Source: Gardnerella coleohominis (GTDB lineage Bacteria > Actinomycetota > Actinomycetes > Actinomycetales > Bifidobacteriaceae). Taken from it: a stretch of DNA of 64,000 nt. The translations under genes were made by a program, and so were the position numbers. Below are positions 9,626-17,658 of this stretch, piece by piece. Under the pieces are notes generated by a model. That model saw only the letters and a program-made list of their open reading frames with translations. It searched no databases and was not told the origin of the DNA. Location of the stretch: positions 394,963 through 458,962 of the forward strand of contig NZ_MNLH01000001.1 in assembly GCF_002896555.1 (NCBI RefSeq). The letters are read 5' to 3'. Within the stretch, counting starts at the first letter, position 1; each line of letters begins with the position of its first letter.

Positions 9626-11203
9626 ATGAATGCCAACGTTACAATTATTCCACCAAGAAAAATAGCGGGGAATACGGTAGATAAGCATGAAGATAAGCCG
9701 AGGTTAAGAGTAGTAGCGTATTGTCGTGTTAGTACTGACAGTGAAGAACAGGCAACAAGTTATGACACGCAAGTTCAGCATTATACGGATTATATTTCAA
9801 GAAATCCTCTCTGGGAGTTTGCCGGCATCTACGCTGATGACGGTATTTCAGGAACTAGCACGAAAAAACGTGTCGGTTTCAATGACATGATCCACGATTG
9901 CATGAGTGGCAAAGTAGACATGGTTATCACTAAGTCGATTAGCCGTTTTGCGAGAAACACTATCGACTGTTTAAAGTTTGTTAGACAGTTGAAAGACAAA
10001 AACATTCCGATCATTTTTGAAAAAGAAAACATCAACACCATGGAAGCAAGCGGAGAACTATTGCTTACTATCATGGCTTCTTTAGCTCAACAGGAATCCG
10101 CGTCGCTTTCTCAGAATGTGAAGCTTGGACTTAAGTTTCGCTACCAGGAAGGCAAAGTGCAAATCAACCATAACTGGTTTTTAGGATACACAAAAGATGA
10201 TGAGGGGAATCTTGTAATTCTTGAACAGGAAGCAAAAGTCGTAAGAAGGATTTATAGAGAATATTTAGAAGGAGCAAGTCTTAGAGACATAGCGGAGGGC
10301 CTTGAAAAAGACGGCATTAAAAACGGTGCCGGGCATTTAAAATGGAATTTATCTAATATTAAAGGCATCTTGCAAAACGAAAAATATATTGGTGATGCAC
10401 TTTTACAAAAAACCATCACGACAGATTTTATCAACCATGTTCGTATAAAAAATGATGGAACAGAACCACAGTATTATGTCAAAGATAGCCACACGCCTAT
10501 TATTCCAAGAGATATTTTCTTTAAAGTTCAAGAAGAAATGGTAAGACGAGCCAACATGTTTAGCGGTGAGGAGAACAAAAAAAGAAGAGTCTATTCCAGC
10601 AAGTACGCTTTATCCAGCCTATGTGTTTGTTCTAAATGCGGGGATATTTACAGAAGAATTGCTTGGAACAATCGAGGAGTGCATTCTGTTGTCTGGCGTT
10701 GTTGCACCAGAGTGGAAAACGGTCCTAGTGCTTGCGATGCTCCGACAGTAAAAGAGAACGAACTGCAATCTGCCATAGTGAAAGCCATAAACAAGGTGTT
10801 TAGTATACCGGATGAAGTATTGGATACGTTGAATAACAATATTAGAGAAATTATCGCGGGCAACAACTTAAGCGAGATTGAAACGGTTGATAAAAAAATC
10901 GCAGACAAACAAGCGACACTACTAACCTTGCTTAAAGCTAAAAAAGACTACACGAAAATAGCTGATGAGATTGATGAGCTTAAAGGTAAGAAACAGCAGC
11001 TTCTTATAGAAAAAGCAGGTCAAGAAGATGCTAAAAGACGAATCAGAGAAATGGAAGATTTTCTGAAAAATGAGCGTCACGATATTAGTGAATATGACGA
11101 GAAGCTGGTAAGAAAGTACATCAAGAAAATAAAAGTTTACGAGGACAAGTTCAGCATAACTTTTAAATCAGAGATTAGTGTGGATATTGAAAGGGCATCG
11201 TAA
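9626..11203 (+). CDS. Large serine recombinase (last gene of the prophage module)
   Basis: A 525-residue serine recombinase. [14 protein letters not shown] carries the catalytic serine at about residue 36, with SISRFARN further on. A recombinase domain ([27 protein letters not shown]) follows, then a zinc ribbon CVCSKCG ... CC, and a C-terminal coiled coil (about residues 420-490). ATG at 9626 has an ideal AAGGAGGTG upstream. It is the last gene before a terminator and repeat copy A, the arrangement expected when the integrase lies beside its attachment site. The 3' end is duplicated at 13123-13359. Confidence 0.94.
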   Translation: MNANVTIIPPRKIAGNTVDKHEDKPRLRVVAYCRVSTDSEEQATSYDTQVQHYTDYISRNPLWEFAGIYADDGISGTSTKKRVGFNDMIHDCMSGKVDMVITKSISRFARNTIDCLKFVRQLKDKNIPIIFEKENINTMEASGELLLTIMASLAQQESASLSQNVKLGLKFRYQEGKVQINHNWFLGYTKDDEGNLVILEQEAKVVRRIYREYLEGASLRDIAEGLEKDGIKNGAGHLKWNLSNIKGILQNEKYIGDALLQKTITTDFINHVRIKNDGTEPQYYVKDSHTPIIPRDIFFKVQEEMVRRANMFSGEENKKRRVYSSKYALSSLCVCSKCGDIYRRIAWNNRGVHSVVWRCCTRVENGPSACDAPTVKENELQSAIVKAINKVFSIPDEVLDTLNNNIREIIAGNNLSEIETVDKKIADKQATLLTLLKAKKDYTKIADEIDELKGKKQQLLIEKAGQEDAKRRIREMEDFLKNERHDISEYDEKLVRKYIKKIKVYEDKFSITFKSEISVDIERAS

Positions 11204-11242
11204 AAGCCAAAAGAATGTGAGCATTTGAAATGTTACAAAACT

Positions 11243-11275
11243 CAGCCTAGGGGGAATCCTCTCTAGGCTGTTTTT
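11243..11275 (+). terminator. Terminator after recombinase genes
   Basis: CAGCCTAG pairs with CTAGGCTG, followed by TTTTTG. A near copy follows the duplicated recombinase end (about 13400-13432), and a T-poor copy lies at 19132-19158. Confidence 0.88.
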
Positions 11276-11297
11276 GTTTTTATGCTAAAATCAAGTT

Positions 11298-11411
11298 ATT
11301 AAGCCAATCTTAAACCTTTTAACGATAGCTTTTTCTATCGTTAAAAAGTGCACCCACTATCAATAGTGTGCACTCAAAAAAGTGTAGCTATACTACCTGT
11401 TCTCTCAATCC
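11298..11411. repeat. Cassette repeat, copy A (candidate attachment site)
   Basis: This copy contains three inverted repeats in order: AACGATAG/CTATCGTT (with T and A flanks), AGTGCAC/GTGCACT, and AGTGTAGCTATACT, then GTTCTCTCAATCC. The same order recurs at copies B-E. It lies 95 bases after the recombinase stop. The att role is inference from position; the first hairpin could also serve as a bidirectional terminator. Confidence 0.85.
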
Positions 11412-11496
11412 AAGTCGAGACTGTGGCGTTGTTGACAAGAGAATAAAATTAAACAAAATCAAATGGATCAAAAGAATAGAAAAGAGGAAAATTATA

Positions 11497-11994
11497 GTGG
11501 AAAAAGTTATGGAGCATAATTGCGGATTTATTAACGATAAAAAAGCATTTAGATATAGAGCAGCAGCCATCATAGTAGAAGAAGGTTGTGTGCTATTTGC
11601 AGGAAATGATGAGGACGACTATTACTACTCAGTTGGCGGAGCGGTTCACATGGGTGAGACATCAGAAGAAGCCGTAAAGAGAGAAGTATTTGAAGAGACA
11701 GGTCTTAATTACGAGGTCGATCACCTTGCCGTCATACACGAGAACTTATTCATCGGTAGCTCTAGCTTAGATGGAGTAGACTTCCATGAGATTACACTCT
11801 ACTACATGATGAAGTCCCTGGGCAAAAAAGATTTTACGAGCCATAGTACTACAGAGTCAGGTGCTAAAGAGACAATGCATTGGTTACCTATAGATGAGCT
11901 TGATAAGTGCAAGGCTTACCCTACATTTATGAAAGAATATCTTAAATCGGAGCATAGTGGAATAGAGCATATAATTTCAGATGAAAGATATTAA
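11497..11994 (+). CDS. Nudix hydrolase
   Basis: A 165-residue protein with a complete Nudix box starting near residue 47 (GGAVHMGETSEE, then REVFEETGL), the Mg-binding motif that hydrolyses nucleoside diphosphates linked to another group. The substrate cannot be read from the sequence. I favour GTG at 11497 (AGAGGAAAATTATA upstream); ATG at 11509 is the alternative, and the frame stays open upstream into repeat A, which is probably not translated. It sits alone between repeat A and remnants of other genes, so it is probably cargo of a mobile cassette rather than part of a local pathway. Confidence 0.88.
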   Translation: MEKVMEHNCGFINDKKAFRYRAAAIIVEEGCVLFAGNDEDDYYYSVGGAVHMGETSEEAVKREVFEETGLNYEVDHLAVIHENLFIGSSSLDGVDFHEITLYYMMKSLGKKDFTSHSTTESGAKETMHWLPIDELDKCKAYPTFMKEYLKSEHSGIEHIISDERY

Positions 11995-12045
11995 TGAATC
12001 CCACTATTATGGCAAGAGATCGTTACATAAACATTATTTCTGTTT

Positions 12046-12353
12046 ATGTTCGGACAGAACAATCAGTCGAAAACATTAGCCAGGATACCATTAGAGCAGT
12101 TCGAAGATGTACTCTCTTACATAGATTATGAAAACATAGATCATGATACAATTACGCTTATCGGAGTCTCGAAAGGCACAGAATACGCGTTGATGTCGTA
12201 GCAATGATCATTGAATTCGGTGGAGAGGGAGAAGAAAATCAGAAGTCTAAAGCGGAGTCTCAAACCTTGATACTTGAAACACTTATGTTTTGGATTGATT
12301 ACCGTAGTCCCTTTACACTGCCACGACGTGGAATATCAGATTGTGTAAATTAG
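12046..12353 (+). pseudogene. Fragments of a broken gene, probably alpha/beta hydrolase (acyl-CoA thioesterase-like)
   Basis: The first fragment (12046-12201, 51 codons) reads MFGQNNQSKTLARIP... and contains GVSKG, the G-x-S-x-G nucleophile elbow of alpha/beta hydrolases such as the BAAT/acyl-CoA thioester hydrolase family, then stops at TAG. A second short frame (12204-12353, 49 codons, MIIEFGGEGEENQ...) has no recognised match and may be the remains of the same or another gene. Neither has a clear ribosome binding site. The region looks like decayed cargo. Confidence 0.5.
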
Positions 12354-12371
12354 CATTTGAAGGAGAAATCA

Positions 12372-12959
12372 ATGAGCTTAGATGAATTGAGGAATGATAT
12401 CATCATAAAGCAGAAAAAAGGATTGCCATTTATCATGGCATCGGTGATTATATGGCTTCTGATAGTACTTGTGTCAGTTTTAGATATCAATATGGATATG
12501 AAAAATTTATTGGTATTTTGCTGTTCATGCCCATTATTACCGCTTGCTTGGCTCATTGGTAAACTTATAAAGGTGGATATCTTTTCAAAACAAAATCCAC
12601 TTGGACAATTAGGCTTCATTTTCACCTTAAATCAAATGATTTATTTATTAATCGTTATGTGGGTGTTTAGTGCGGTTCCGGGAAAGATGATTATGGTATA
12701 CGCTATGGTGTTTGGAGCACATTTACTGCCGTATTCATGGTTGTATCAATCAAAGGGATACACAGTTGCTGCAATTTCCATTCCGATGATTTCCTTGATT
12801 TTAGGATGTGCATTAAACGGGACAACGGTTGCTGTTGCGGCATGTATTATTGAGATAGTATTTGTTTGTGTATTACATATGGAATTAAAGAAAATGGGAG
12901 ATAACTACAACAAATCCCAGTTTGTAGAGCTTAGCAAGGATCAAGTTTCTATGAAATAG
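12372..12959 (+). CDS. Multi-pass membrane protein, DUF7010-like
   Basis: A 195-residue protein beginning MSLDELRNDIIIKQKKGLPF, followed by about six hydrophobic segments (first at residues 22-40, last near 160-178) and a hydrophilic tail. The beginning and the segment spacing recall the DUF7010 family of firmicute membrane proteins, whose function is unknown. The start at 12372 is fixed by AAGGAG 8 bases upstream. It is followed by a terminator, so it forms its own transcript or the end of one with the broken gene before it. It is likely cargo between repeats A and B. Confidence 0.65.
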   Translation: MSLDELRNDIIIKQKKGLPFIMASVIIWLLIVLVSVLDINMDMKNLLVFCCSCPLLPLAWLIGKLIKVDIFSKQNPLGQLGFIFTLNQMIYLLIVMWVFSAVPGKMIMVYAMVFGAHLLPYSWLYQSKGYTVAAISIPMISLILGCALNGTTVAVAACIIEIVFVCVLHMELKKMGDNYNKSQFVELSKDQVSMK

Positions 12960-12993
12960 AAATCTAAATCTAAATACGTTATGTGTAAATAAT

Positions 12994-13017
12994 GGCGGTA
13001 GTAATACCGTCTTTTTT
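12994..13017 (+). terminator. Terminator after the membrane protein gene
   Basis: GGCGGTA and TACCGTC form a short stem (one wobble) followed by six T. Downstream to 13095 lie three degenerate copies of a 21-base unit, AAGGTTTCAGAGTTTCAAGGCT-like. Confidence 0.75.
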
Positions 13018-13122
13018 GATGCCTAAAAAGGTTTCAGAGTTTCAAGGCTAAAGTTTCAGAGTTCAAAGCTAAGGTTTCATTGTATCCAACACGTAATGAA
13101 ACTATATACGAAAACTGTCAAC

Positions 13123-13359
13123 GAGATTGATGAGCTTAAAGTTAAGAAACAGCAGCTTCTTATAGAAAAAGCAGGTCAAGAAGATGCTAAAATACGAATC
13201 AGAGAAATGGAAGATTTTCTGAAAAGTGAACGTCACGATATTAGTGAGTATGACGAGAAGCTAGTAAGAAAGTACATCAAGAAAATAAAAGTTTACGAGG
13301 ACAAGTTCAGCGTAACTTTTAAATCAGAGATTAGTGTGGATATTGAAAGGGCATCGTAA
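13123..13359 (+). pseudogene. Duplicated 3' end of the serine recombinase gene
   Basis: The encoded 79 residues (EIDELKVKKQQLL ... ISVDIERAS) match the last 79 residues of the recombinase ending at 11203 with only a few substitutions. The DNA match continues past the stop through the same terminator hairpin and repeat, giving a direct repeat of about 445 bp (10967-11411 and 13123-13566). There is no resolvase domain, so the fragment cannot be an active recombinase. It is best read as the surviving end of a second, related integrated element. Confidence 0.88.
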
Positions 13360-13452
13360 AAGCCAAAAGAATGTGAGCGTTTGAAATGTTACAAAAGTCA
13401 GCCTAGGGGTAATCCTCTCTAGGTTGTTTTTTTTATGCTTAATAATTAAGCT

Positions 13453-13566
13453 ATTAAGCCAATCTTAAACCTTTTAACGATAGCTTTTCCTATCGTTAAA
13501 AAGTGCACCCAATATCCATAGTGTGCACTCAAAAAAGTGTAGCTATACTAGGAGTTCTCTCAATCC
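13453..13566. repeat. Cassette repeat, copy B
   Basis: It has the same three inverted repeats and the GTTCTCTCAATCC end as copy A. Sequence after CAATCC differs completely from copy A: it runs straight into the truncated regulator gene, so the junction is sharp. Confidence 0.88.
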
Positions 13567-14065
13567 GCATGGGCACGGAAACTTGAATCTGAAAACATTC
13601 AAGCCATTTGCAAAGAATCCGCCGATAGCAAAAGTGTTCCGTGAGATCGGTCTTGCTGACGAACTGGGAAGCGGTATGCGCAACAGCTATAAATACACGA
13701 AGATGTATTCTGGTGGAGAGCCTGTCTTTACAGAGGCAGATGTTTTTACGACAGTGATTCCTCTTTCTGAGGCGGCAACTGCCAAGGTCGGGCCGATTAC
13801 CCAAGGTACCCCACAAGTCGTCCCTCAAGATACCCATCAAGTCACCCCCCAAGATCTGGAACAAAGGTTATTGAGATTAATTGATTTTTGCAGTACACCG
13901 CGAAGTAAGCGTGAGATGATGGATTACCTTGGCCTTACGGATAGCAAGAATTTCAGAGAAAGGTATCTTGTTCCTTTGCTTAGTGCAGGAAAAATAGAAA
14001 TGACGATACCAGATAAGCCAAACAGCAGGAACCAGAAATATAAAAAAGTGAACATTGAAGATTAA
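13562..14065 (+). pseudogene. C-terminal remnant of a COG2865-type ATP-binding transcriptional regulator
   Basis: The frame reads NPHGHGNLNLKTFKPFAKNPP then REIGLADELGSGMRN, the signature of the C-terminal half of AlbA_2/RecG-like putative regulators (COG2865), and ends with a winged-helix-like region (REMMDYLGLTDSKNFRERYLVPLL). Full proteins are about 450-500 residues; here only about 165 remain, beginning exactly at the border of repeat B. The N-terminal nucleic-acid-binding AlbA_2 domain is gone, so it is almost certainly inactive. Insertion of repeat B's element into the gene, or recombination at the repeat, would explain the cut. Confidence 0.8.
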
Positions 14066-14461
14066 AAAGCGACCATTGGAGACAGAAACCATATATCGAA
14101 TAGAGGAAAACGGACATTCAATGTATAGTTTTGGTTTCACGAATAGGTATGTCGAGACGATGGGATTTCGTACTTATTTCCTCAGAGCGAGTCTTGAAAC
14201 GAACGTCAAATCTACGGATTTGCATATCATAGGTAGTAGCATGTCCTTTGAACTTTTCCGAGAACGTATAATGGCAAAAATCGGTGTGTTTCCGAGCAAA
14301 AACATGCTTTGACCAATTCCAGCGAACGAGCACGAATCTGTCTACACACTCGACACCAAGATGAAGCAGTCGTGCCAAATCGAAGCGTTGATTCAATACA
14401 TTGACTTGCGGATGGCGGATTCGACGATCTCCTGGCATATGGATGGCGATGGCACGTAAAA
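14055..14461 (+). pseudogene. Interrupted open frame of unknown origin
   Basis: A frame from 14055 stops at a TGA (14310-14312) and continues without a shift (PIPANEHESVYTLDTKMKQS...) to about 14461. The two parts together would give about 134 residues. No family was recognised, and no ribosome binding site stands out. An opposite-strand frame also spans much of the region, so the coding strand is uncertain. Confidence 0.3.
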
Positions 14462-14523
14462 GAGTATTGCATATTTTTTCATAGAAGCATACCATAAGAG
14501 CAAGGTGTTTTACTATTGTAAAG

Positions 14524-15933
14524 ATGCATAGTATGCCTTCTTATAGAGAAAGAAATATTGTGAAAAATATAATAAGCACAACTGGGAATAAAACTCATAG
14601 AGTAGTAGTCTGGATTTTCGGGGTCATAGGTATAATTGCTGTAATTGCAGCCGTTACTATAGGTCTCTTTCATTGGGCTTTATCGACAGAATATACAATA
14701 TCTGCTCATTCGGAGAAATTTGAAAATCTTCGGTTGCAGCATGCGGTTGTTGCAATCCCGCTGCATAACCCTCAGACATCTCTTGTTCCCAATGGCAGCG
14801 CATTTATGTCAATTGTTTATGAAGATGGCAGTTTTAAGCTGCATACGGTGAGCAATATAGAAGGCCAAACGCCAATTTGGAATACTGAGGCGCTTCACTA
14901 TACAGATTCCCATGATAGTTATTTCATACCAGTGAACGCTAAAAAACCTACAGTAAACTCTATAGAAAAGGTGCAACGTCAGAATTTTGCATTTTCTCTT
15001 GCTAATGGCGGTTTTGTTGATCTGTATGACGAAAGCATGATGAAGCATAGAGGTAAAACAACATATAAGATTCTTTCTACGACTTCTAAAGGTGAGAGTA
15101 AGCAGCAAACAATACGATTTTCAGAGAGCCTATTTATTAAAACTTGTTCTACCTGTGGCAATCAAGCGTATGCAATTGCTCAAACAGACAAGCATGAAGT
15201 TGTATTGTATCGCATGGTCAATGAAGCAAATGTTGGCCTAAATGAGGTATCGCGGCACCATGAAAAAGACATGGTGGGTGAGCAATTATACCAAGGAGAA
15301 AATGAATCTACAGGAGTAATTGATGCTGCTTATAGCCCACGATGCAACAATGGTGTGATTACTTTCTTATATTCGTATGGTCCATCGTCTGCTCGCACAA
15401 AGGATATGGCAGTAGAACACAGCGATTCTGCTGATGATGTTAAAGCTATTCAGGAACATTTTCTTGTGCGATGGGATGTGAAAACTGGTAAAATAACAAC
15501 AATTCCATTGAAGAACAGCAAAGGTCAAGTGTTGTATGGTCCGACCACAGTCTCTTATGAGATTGCTGGCTACATAAACGCACAGGCATACGATGAAAAG
15601 CTTCTTCATATTGTTGATACCGAGAATGGACGAGTGTTTACTCTTGATACGCAAACAGGTGTTCTTCGCCGATTGTTAGATAAAGCTACGCGTCAAGAGT
15701 CGTCAGCTGGCGTCAACTATCGTTTGCTGGTAGGAAACCATGAAATAGTTCGTATACCATCGATTATCGATACCTCTGATTTGAAAGATTTCGTTATCGA
15801 ACGATTTGATAGGAAGACTGGAAAATTATTGAAAAAAATAAAAGTTAATAAAGATTTTCTCTATTTGACAGCTCAGAAAAATACGAGTTTATATCCGGGA
15901 ATTCCAGCTGTGAATCCAAAATGGTTGCAATGA
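14524..15933 (+). CDS. Membrane-anchored extracellular protein, unknown function (469 aa)
   Basis: One transmembrane segment lies at about residues 27-50 (VVVWIFGVIGIIAVIAAVTIG), followed by a large exported domain rich in beta strands. Repeated patterns such as FLVRWDVKTGKITTIPL and GRVFTLDTQTGVLRRLL suggest a beta-propeller-like fold, as in WD/PQQ-like ectodomains, but no family is named with confidence. A Cys pair (CSTCG) lies near residue 205. The start at 14524 has a weak AAGGTG upstream; an ATG three codons later is possible. It stands alone between repeats B and C. Confidence 0.7.
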   Translation: MHSMPSYRERNIVKNIISTTGNKTHRVVVWIFGVIGIIAVIAAVTIGLFHWALSTEYTISAHSEKFENLRLQHAVVAIPLHNPQTSLVPNGSAFMSIVYEDGSFKLHTVSNIEGQTPIWNTEALHYTDSHDSYFIPVNAKKPTVNSIEKVQRQNFAFSLANGGFVDLYDESMMKHRGKTTYKILSTTSKGESKQQTIRFSESLFIKTCSTCGNQAYAIAQTDKHEVVLYRMVNEANVGLNEVSRHHEKDMVGEQLYQGENESTGVIDAAYSPRCNNGVITFLYSYGPSSARTKDMAVEHSDSADDVKAIQEHFLVRWDVKTGKITTIPLKNSKGQVLYGPTTVSYEIAGYINAQAYDEKLLHIVDTENGRVFTLDTQTGVLRRLLDKATRQESSAGVNYRLLVGNHEIVRIPSIIDTSDLKDFVIERFDRKTGKLLKKIKVNKDFLYLTAQKNTSLYPGIPAVNPKWLQ

Positions 15934-16337
15934 TCGGCAATTGACGTATTGGGCTTGATGCTTGTGAATGATTTTGCAGTGTCAAGCCCGATTTATTCTG
16001 TCGTGCGTGTAGGGGAAACTAAGGGTAATCGGCCCAAAAGTGTGTCTATTAGTCGGCGTGTAGTTAGCGTATTGCGCTCATCTTTCGCGTAATCATCTAT
16101 GAATTTGTCAATAGGACACCGTTTGCCAAGTACTGTTAGGATTCGATAATAGCTGCTATTACGACATTTCTTTCTCACTATTTATATCTACTAACTAGGC
16201 AGTTACCGCATACACCACAAACATGATTATTGCAAGACCTGTTCTGCATACATGCTTTTTAAGCATGTACTACACCTAACACGCCTCAAATAAGAATAAA
16301 AACCAGAAATTCTGTACACACTTTTTGGGAATTAACC
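15934..16337. other. Intergenic stretch before repeat C
   Basis: Only a weak minus-strand frame is present (15993-16178, 61 codons, YYRILTVLGKRCPIDKFIDDY...), which could be a gene remnant but lacks a start signal or recognised family. TGCTTTTTAAGCATG near 16252-16268 is a short palindrome. Nothing else is supported. Confidence 0.3.
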
Positions 16338-16430
16338 CTAATCTAAACTTTTTAACGATAGCCTTTCCTATCGTTAAAAAGTGCACCCAGTATTCATAGT
16401 GTGCACTCAAAAAAGTGTAGATACATTACC
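16338..16430. repeat. Cassette repeat, copy C
   Basis: AACGATAG/CTATCGTT and AGTGCAC/GTGCACT inverted repeats are kept. The copy diverges from the others within AGTGTAGNTA and lacks the GTTCTCTCAATCC end. Confidence 0.82.
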
Positions 16431-16456
16431 CGTACTTTTCTAGCACAAATCGCGTA

Positions 16457-16789
16457 TTAATTGTTTGGGTCGTTAGCAATATTTTCTATATTTCTGCCTG
16501 AGTAGAATATGCGAATAACTGTTACATTCATTTGGTTTTTGTCTACTTGGTAGAAAACAGTGTAGTTGTCGACTGGAACTCTTCGTATTTCCATAGATAA
16601 CCACGGCTCCCACTCAACAAGCTGATATCGCATAGGCATAGTCTCAAGAGAACGTATAGCATGCTTAATGCGGTTGACTTGTTTTTCCGCCGTTTTAGGA
16701 ACTTGTAAATTAAAGCGAATGTATTCGTATAGCTCAGTGAGATCAAGGAACGCTTGCGGAGAATAAATGACGCTATAGGTTGTGCTCAT
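16457..16789 (-). CDS. RelE/ParE-family toxin
   Basis: A 110-residue toxin of the RelE/ParE superfamily. It has the usual layout: SPQAFLDLTELYEYI near the start, a middle PMRYQLVEWEPW, and the C-terminal strand pair (IRRVPVDNYTVFYQVD then VTVIRIFYSGRN). RelE-type members cut mRNA in the ribosome and ParE-type members poison gyrase; the sequence does not settle which. Its start overlaps the antitoxin stop by 4 bases (ATGA), so the two are translationally coupled. The pair is bracketed by repeats C and D. Confidence 0.88.
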   Translation of the reverse strand: MSTTYSVIYSPQAFLDLTELYEYIRFNLQVPKTAEKQVNRIKHAIRSLETMPMRYQLVEWEPWLSMEIRRVPVDNYTVFYQVDKNQMNVTVIRIFYSGRNIENIANDPNN

Positions 16790-17091
16790 ACGCCGTATTC
16801 CTTAGCGAAGAATTGGTCTACTTCATCTGCACTGTATTGTTTGCCAGTTGAAATAGAGTCGATGCCTTTTTGTAATTCTTTATCCAACTCGGCTCTTGTT
16901 AAGCTGCCTAAAGCAGTAGGCTTATTAGTTGGCAAGCGAAGTTCAAATGGCATGCCTTTTTGTAAAACAATCTGGCTGTAAAGCATTTGGATTGCTGAAG
17001 ATGGAGTTATTCCAAGCTGATTCAAGATACTTTCAGCGTTTTCTTTAAGATTTGTATCGATTCTTGCATATACAACGTTCGTGTTTGTCAT
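16786..17091 (-). CDS. RelB/DinJ-family antitoxin
   Basis: A 101-residue antitoxin. The N-terminus (VVYARIDTNLKENAESILNQLGI) is a ribbon-helix-helix domain typical of RelB/DinJ, which would bind the shared promoter. The acidic C-terminus would wrap the toxin. It is the first gene of a two-gene operon reading left, with the promoter presumably between 17092 and repeat D. The upstream TTGCAAGCATACGCAAGCAATTG-like region around 17130 has short repeats that could be its operator; that is inference. Confidence 0.9.
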   Translation of the reverse strand: MTNTNVVYARIDTNLKENAESILNQLGITPSSAIQMLYSQIVLQKGMPFELRLPTNKPTALGSLTRAELDKELQKGIDSISTGKQYSADEVDQFFAKEYGV

Positions 17092-17182
17092 TATGTTACC
17101 GTCCTTTATGCGCTTATTTTACAAAATAGTTGCAAGCATACGCAAGCAATTGAAAGCAATATATTTATTTCAGTGAGATAAA

Positions 17183-17350
17183 CCATCTTAAACTCTTTAA
17201 CGATAGCCTTTCCTATCGTTAAAAAGTGCACCCAGTATCCATAGTGTGCACTCAAAAAAGTGTAGCTATACTAGGAGTTCTCTCAATCCATACAGAATCA
17301 GTGGCGCTTCTTTACAAATCGTGACTGTTTCAAGATATCGTTTTGATGAC
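17183..17350. repeat. Cassette repeat, copy D (long form)
   Basis: It has the three inverted repeats and GTTCTCTCAATCC, then a further 70 bases (ATACAGAATCAGTGGCGC ... GTTTTGATGA) shared almost exactly with copy E. D and E bracket one ATPase gene as direct repeats about 2 kb apart. Confidence 0.9.
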
Positions 17351-17445
17351 ATGTGATGATGACAATGGTAAATGAGCATAGGCATATGCATGATTTAGTA
17401 AAAATTTGATTGATTATTTTATTTTATTTTATGCTGAGTGTTGCT

Positions 17446-17540
17446 AAATGCGTATAATTATGTGATAAAAAACACTAAAATACGTATAATAATGTGATTA
17501 AATGCACCAAAACATATATAATAATGTGATATACGATAAA
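17446..17540. repeat. Three imperfect 32-base tandem repeats upstream of the ATPase gene
   Basis: The unit contains GTATAATNATGTGAT and occurs three times between 17446 and 17540, about 120 bases before the ATPase start. It may be an operator array, or may contain overlapping promoters because each unit has a TATAAT-like box. Confidence 0.6.
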
Positions 17541-17658
17541 AGATAACGCAAAATATAACAGAACAACAGTGCAACTACGCGTAGAAAAAGCAACGCGACA
17601 AAACAATAATACGGTTGCAATATTTAATAGCGTAACGTCAAGTGAAAGGTGAGTAATC

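Noticed and set aside
11398..11411. tRNA 3' end as phage attachment site (GTTCTCTCAATCC looks a little like a T loop)
   Set aside because: No cloverleaf could be built from the upstream sequence, and the TTC-G-A/A-T-C-C consensus is not met.
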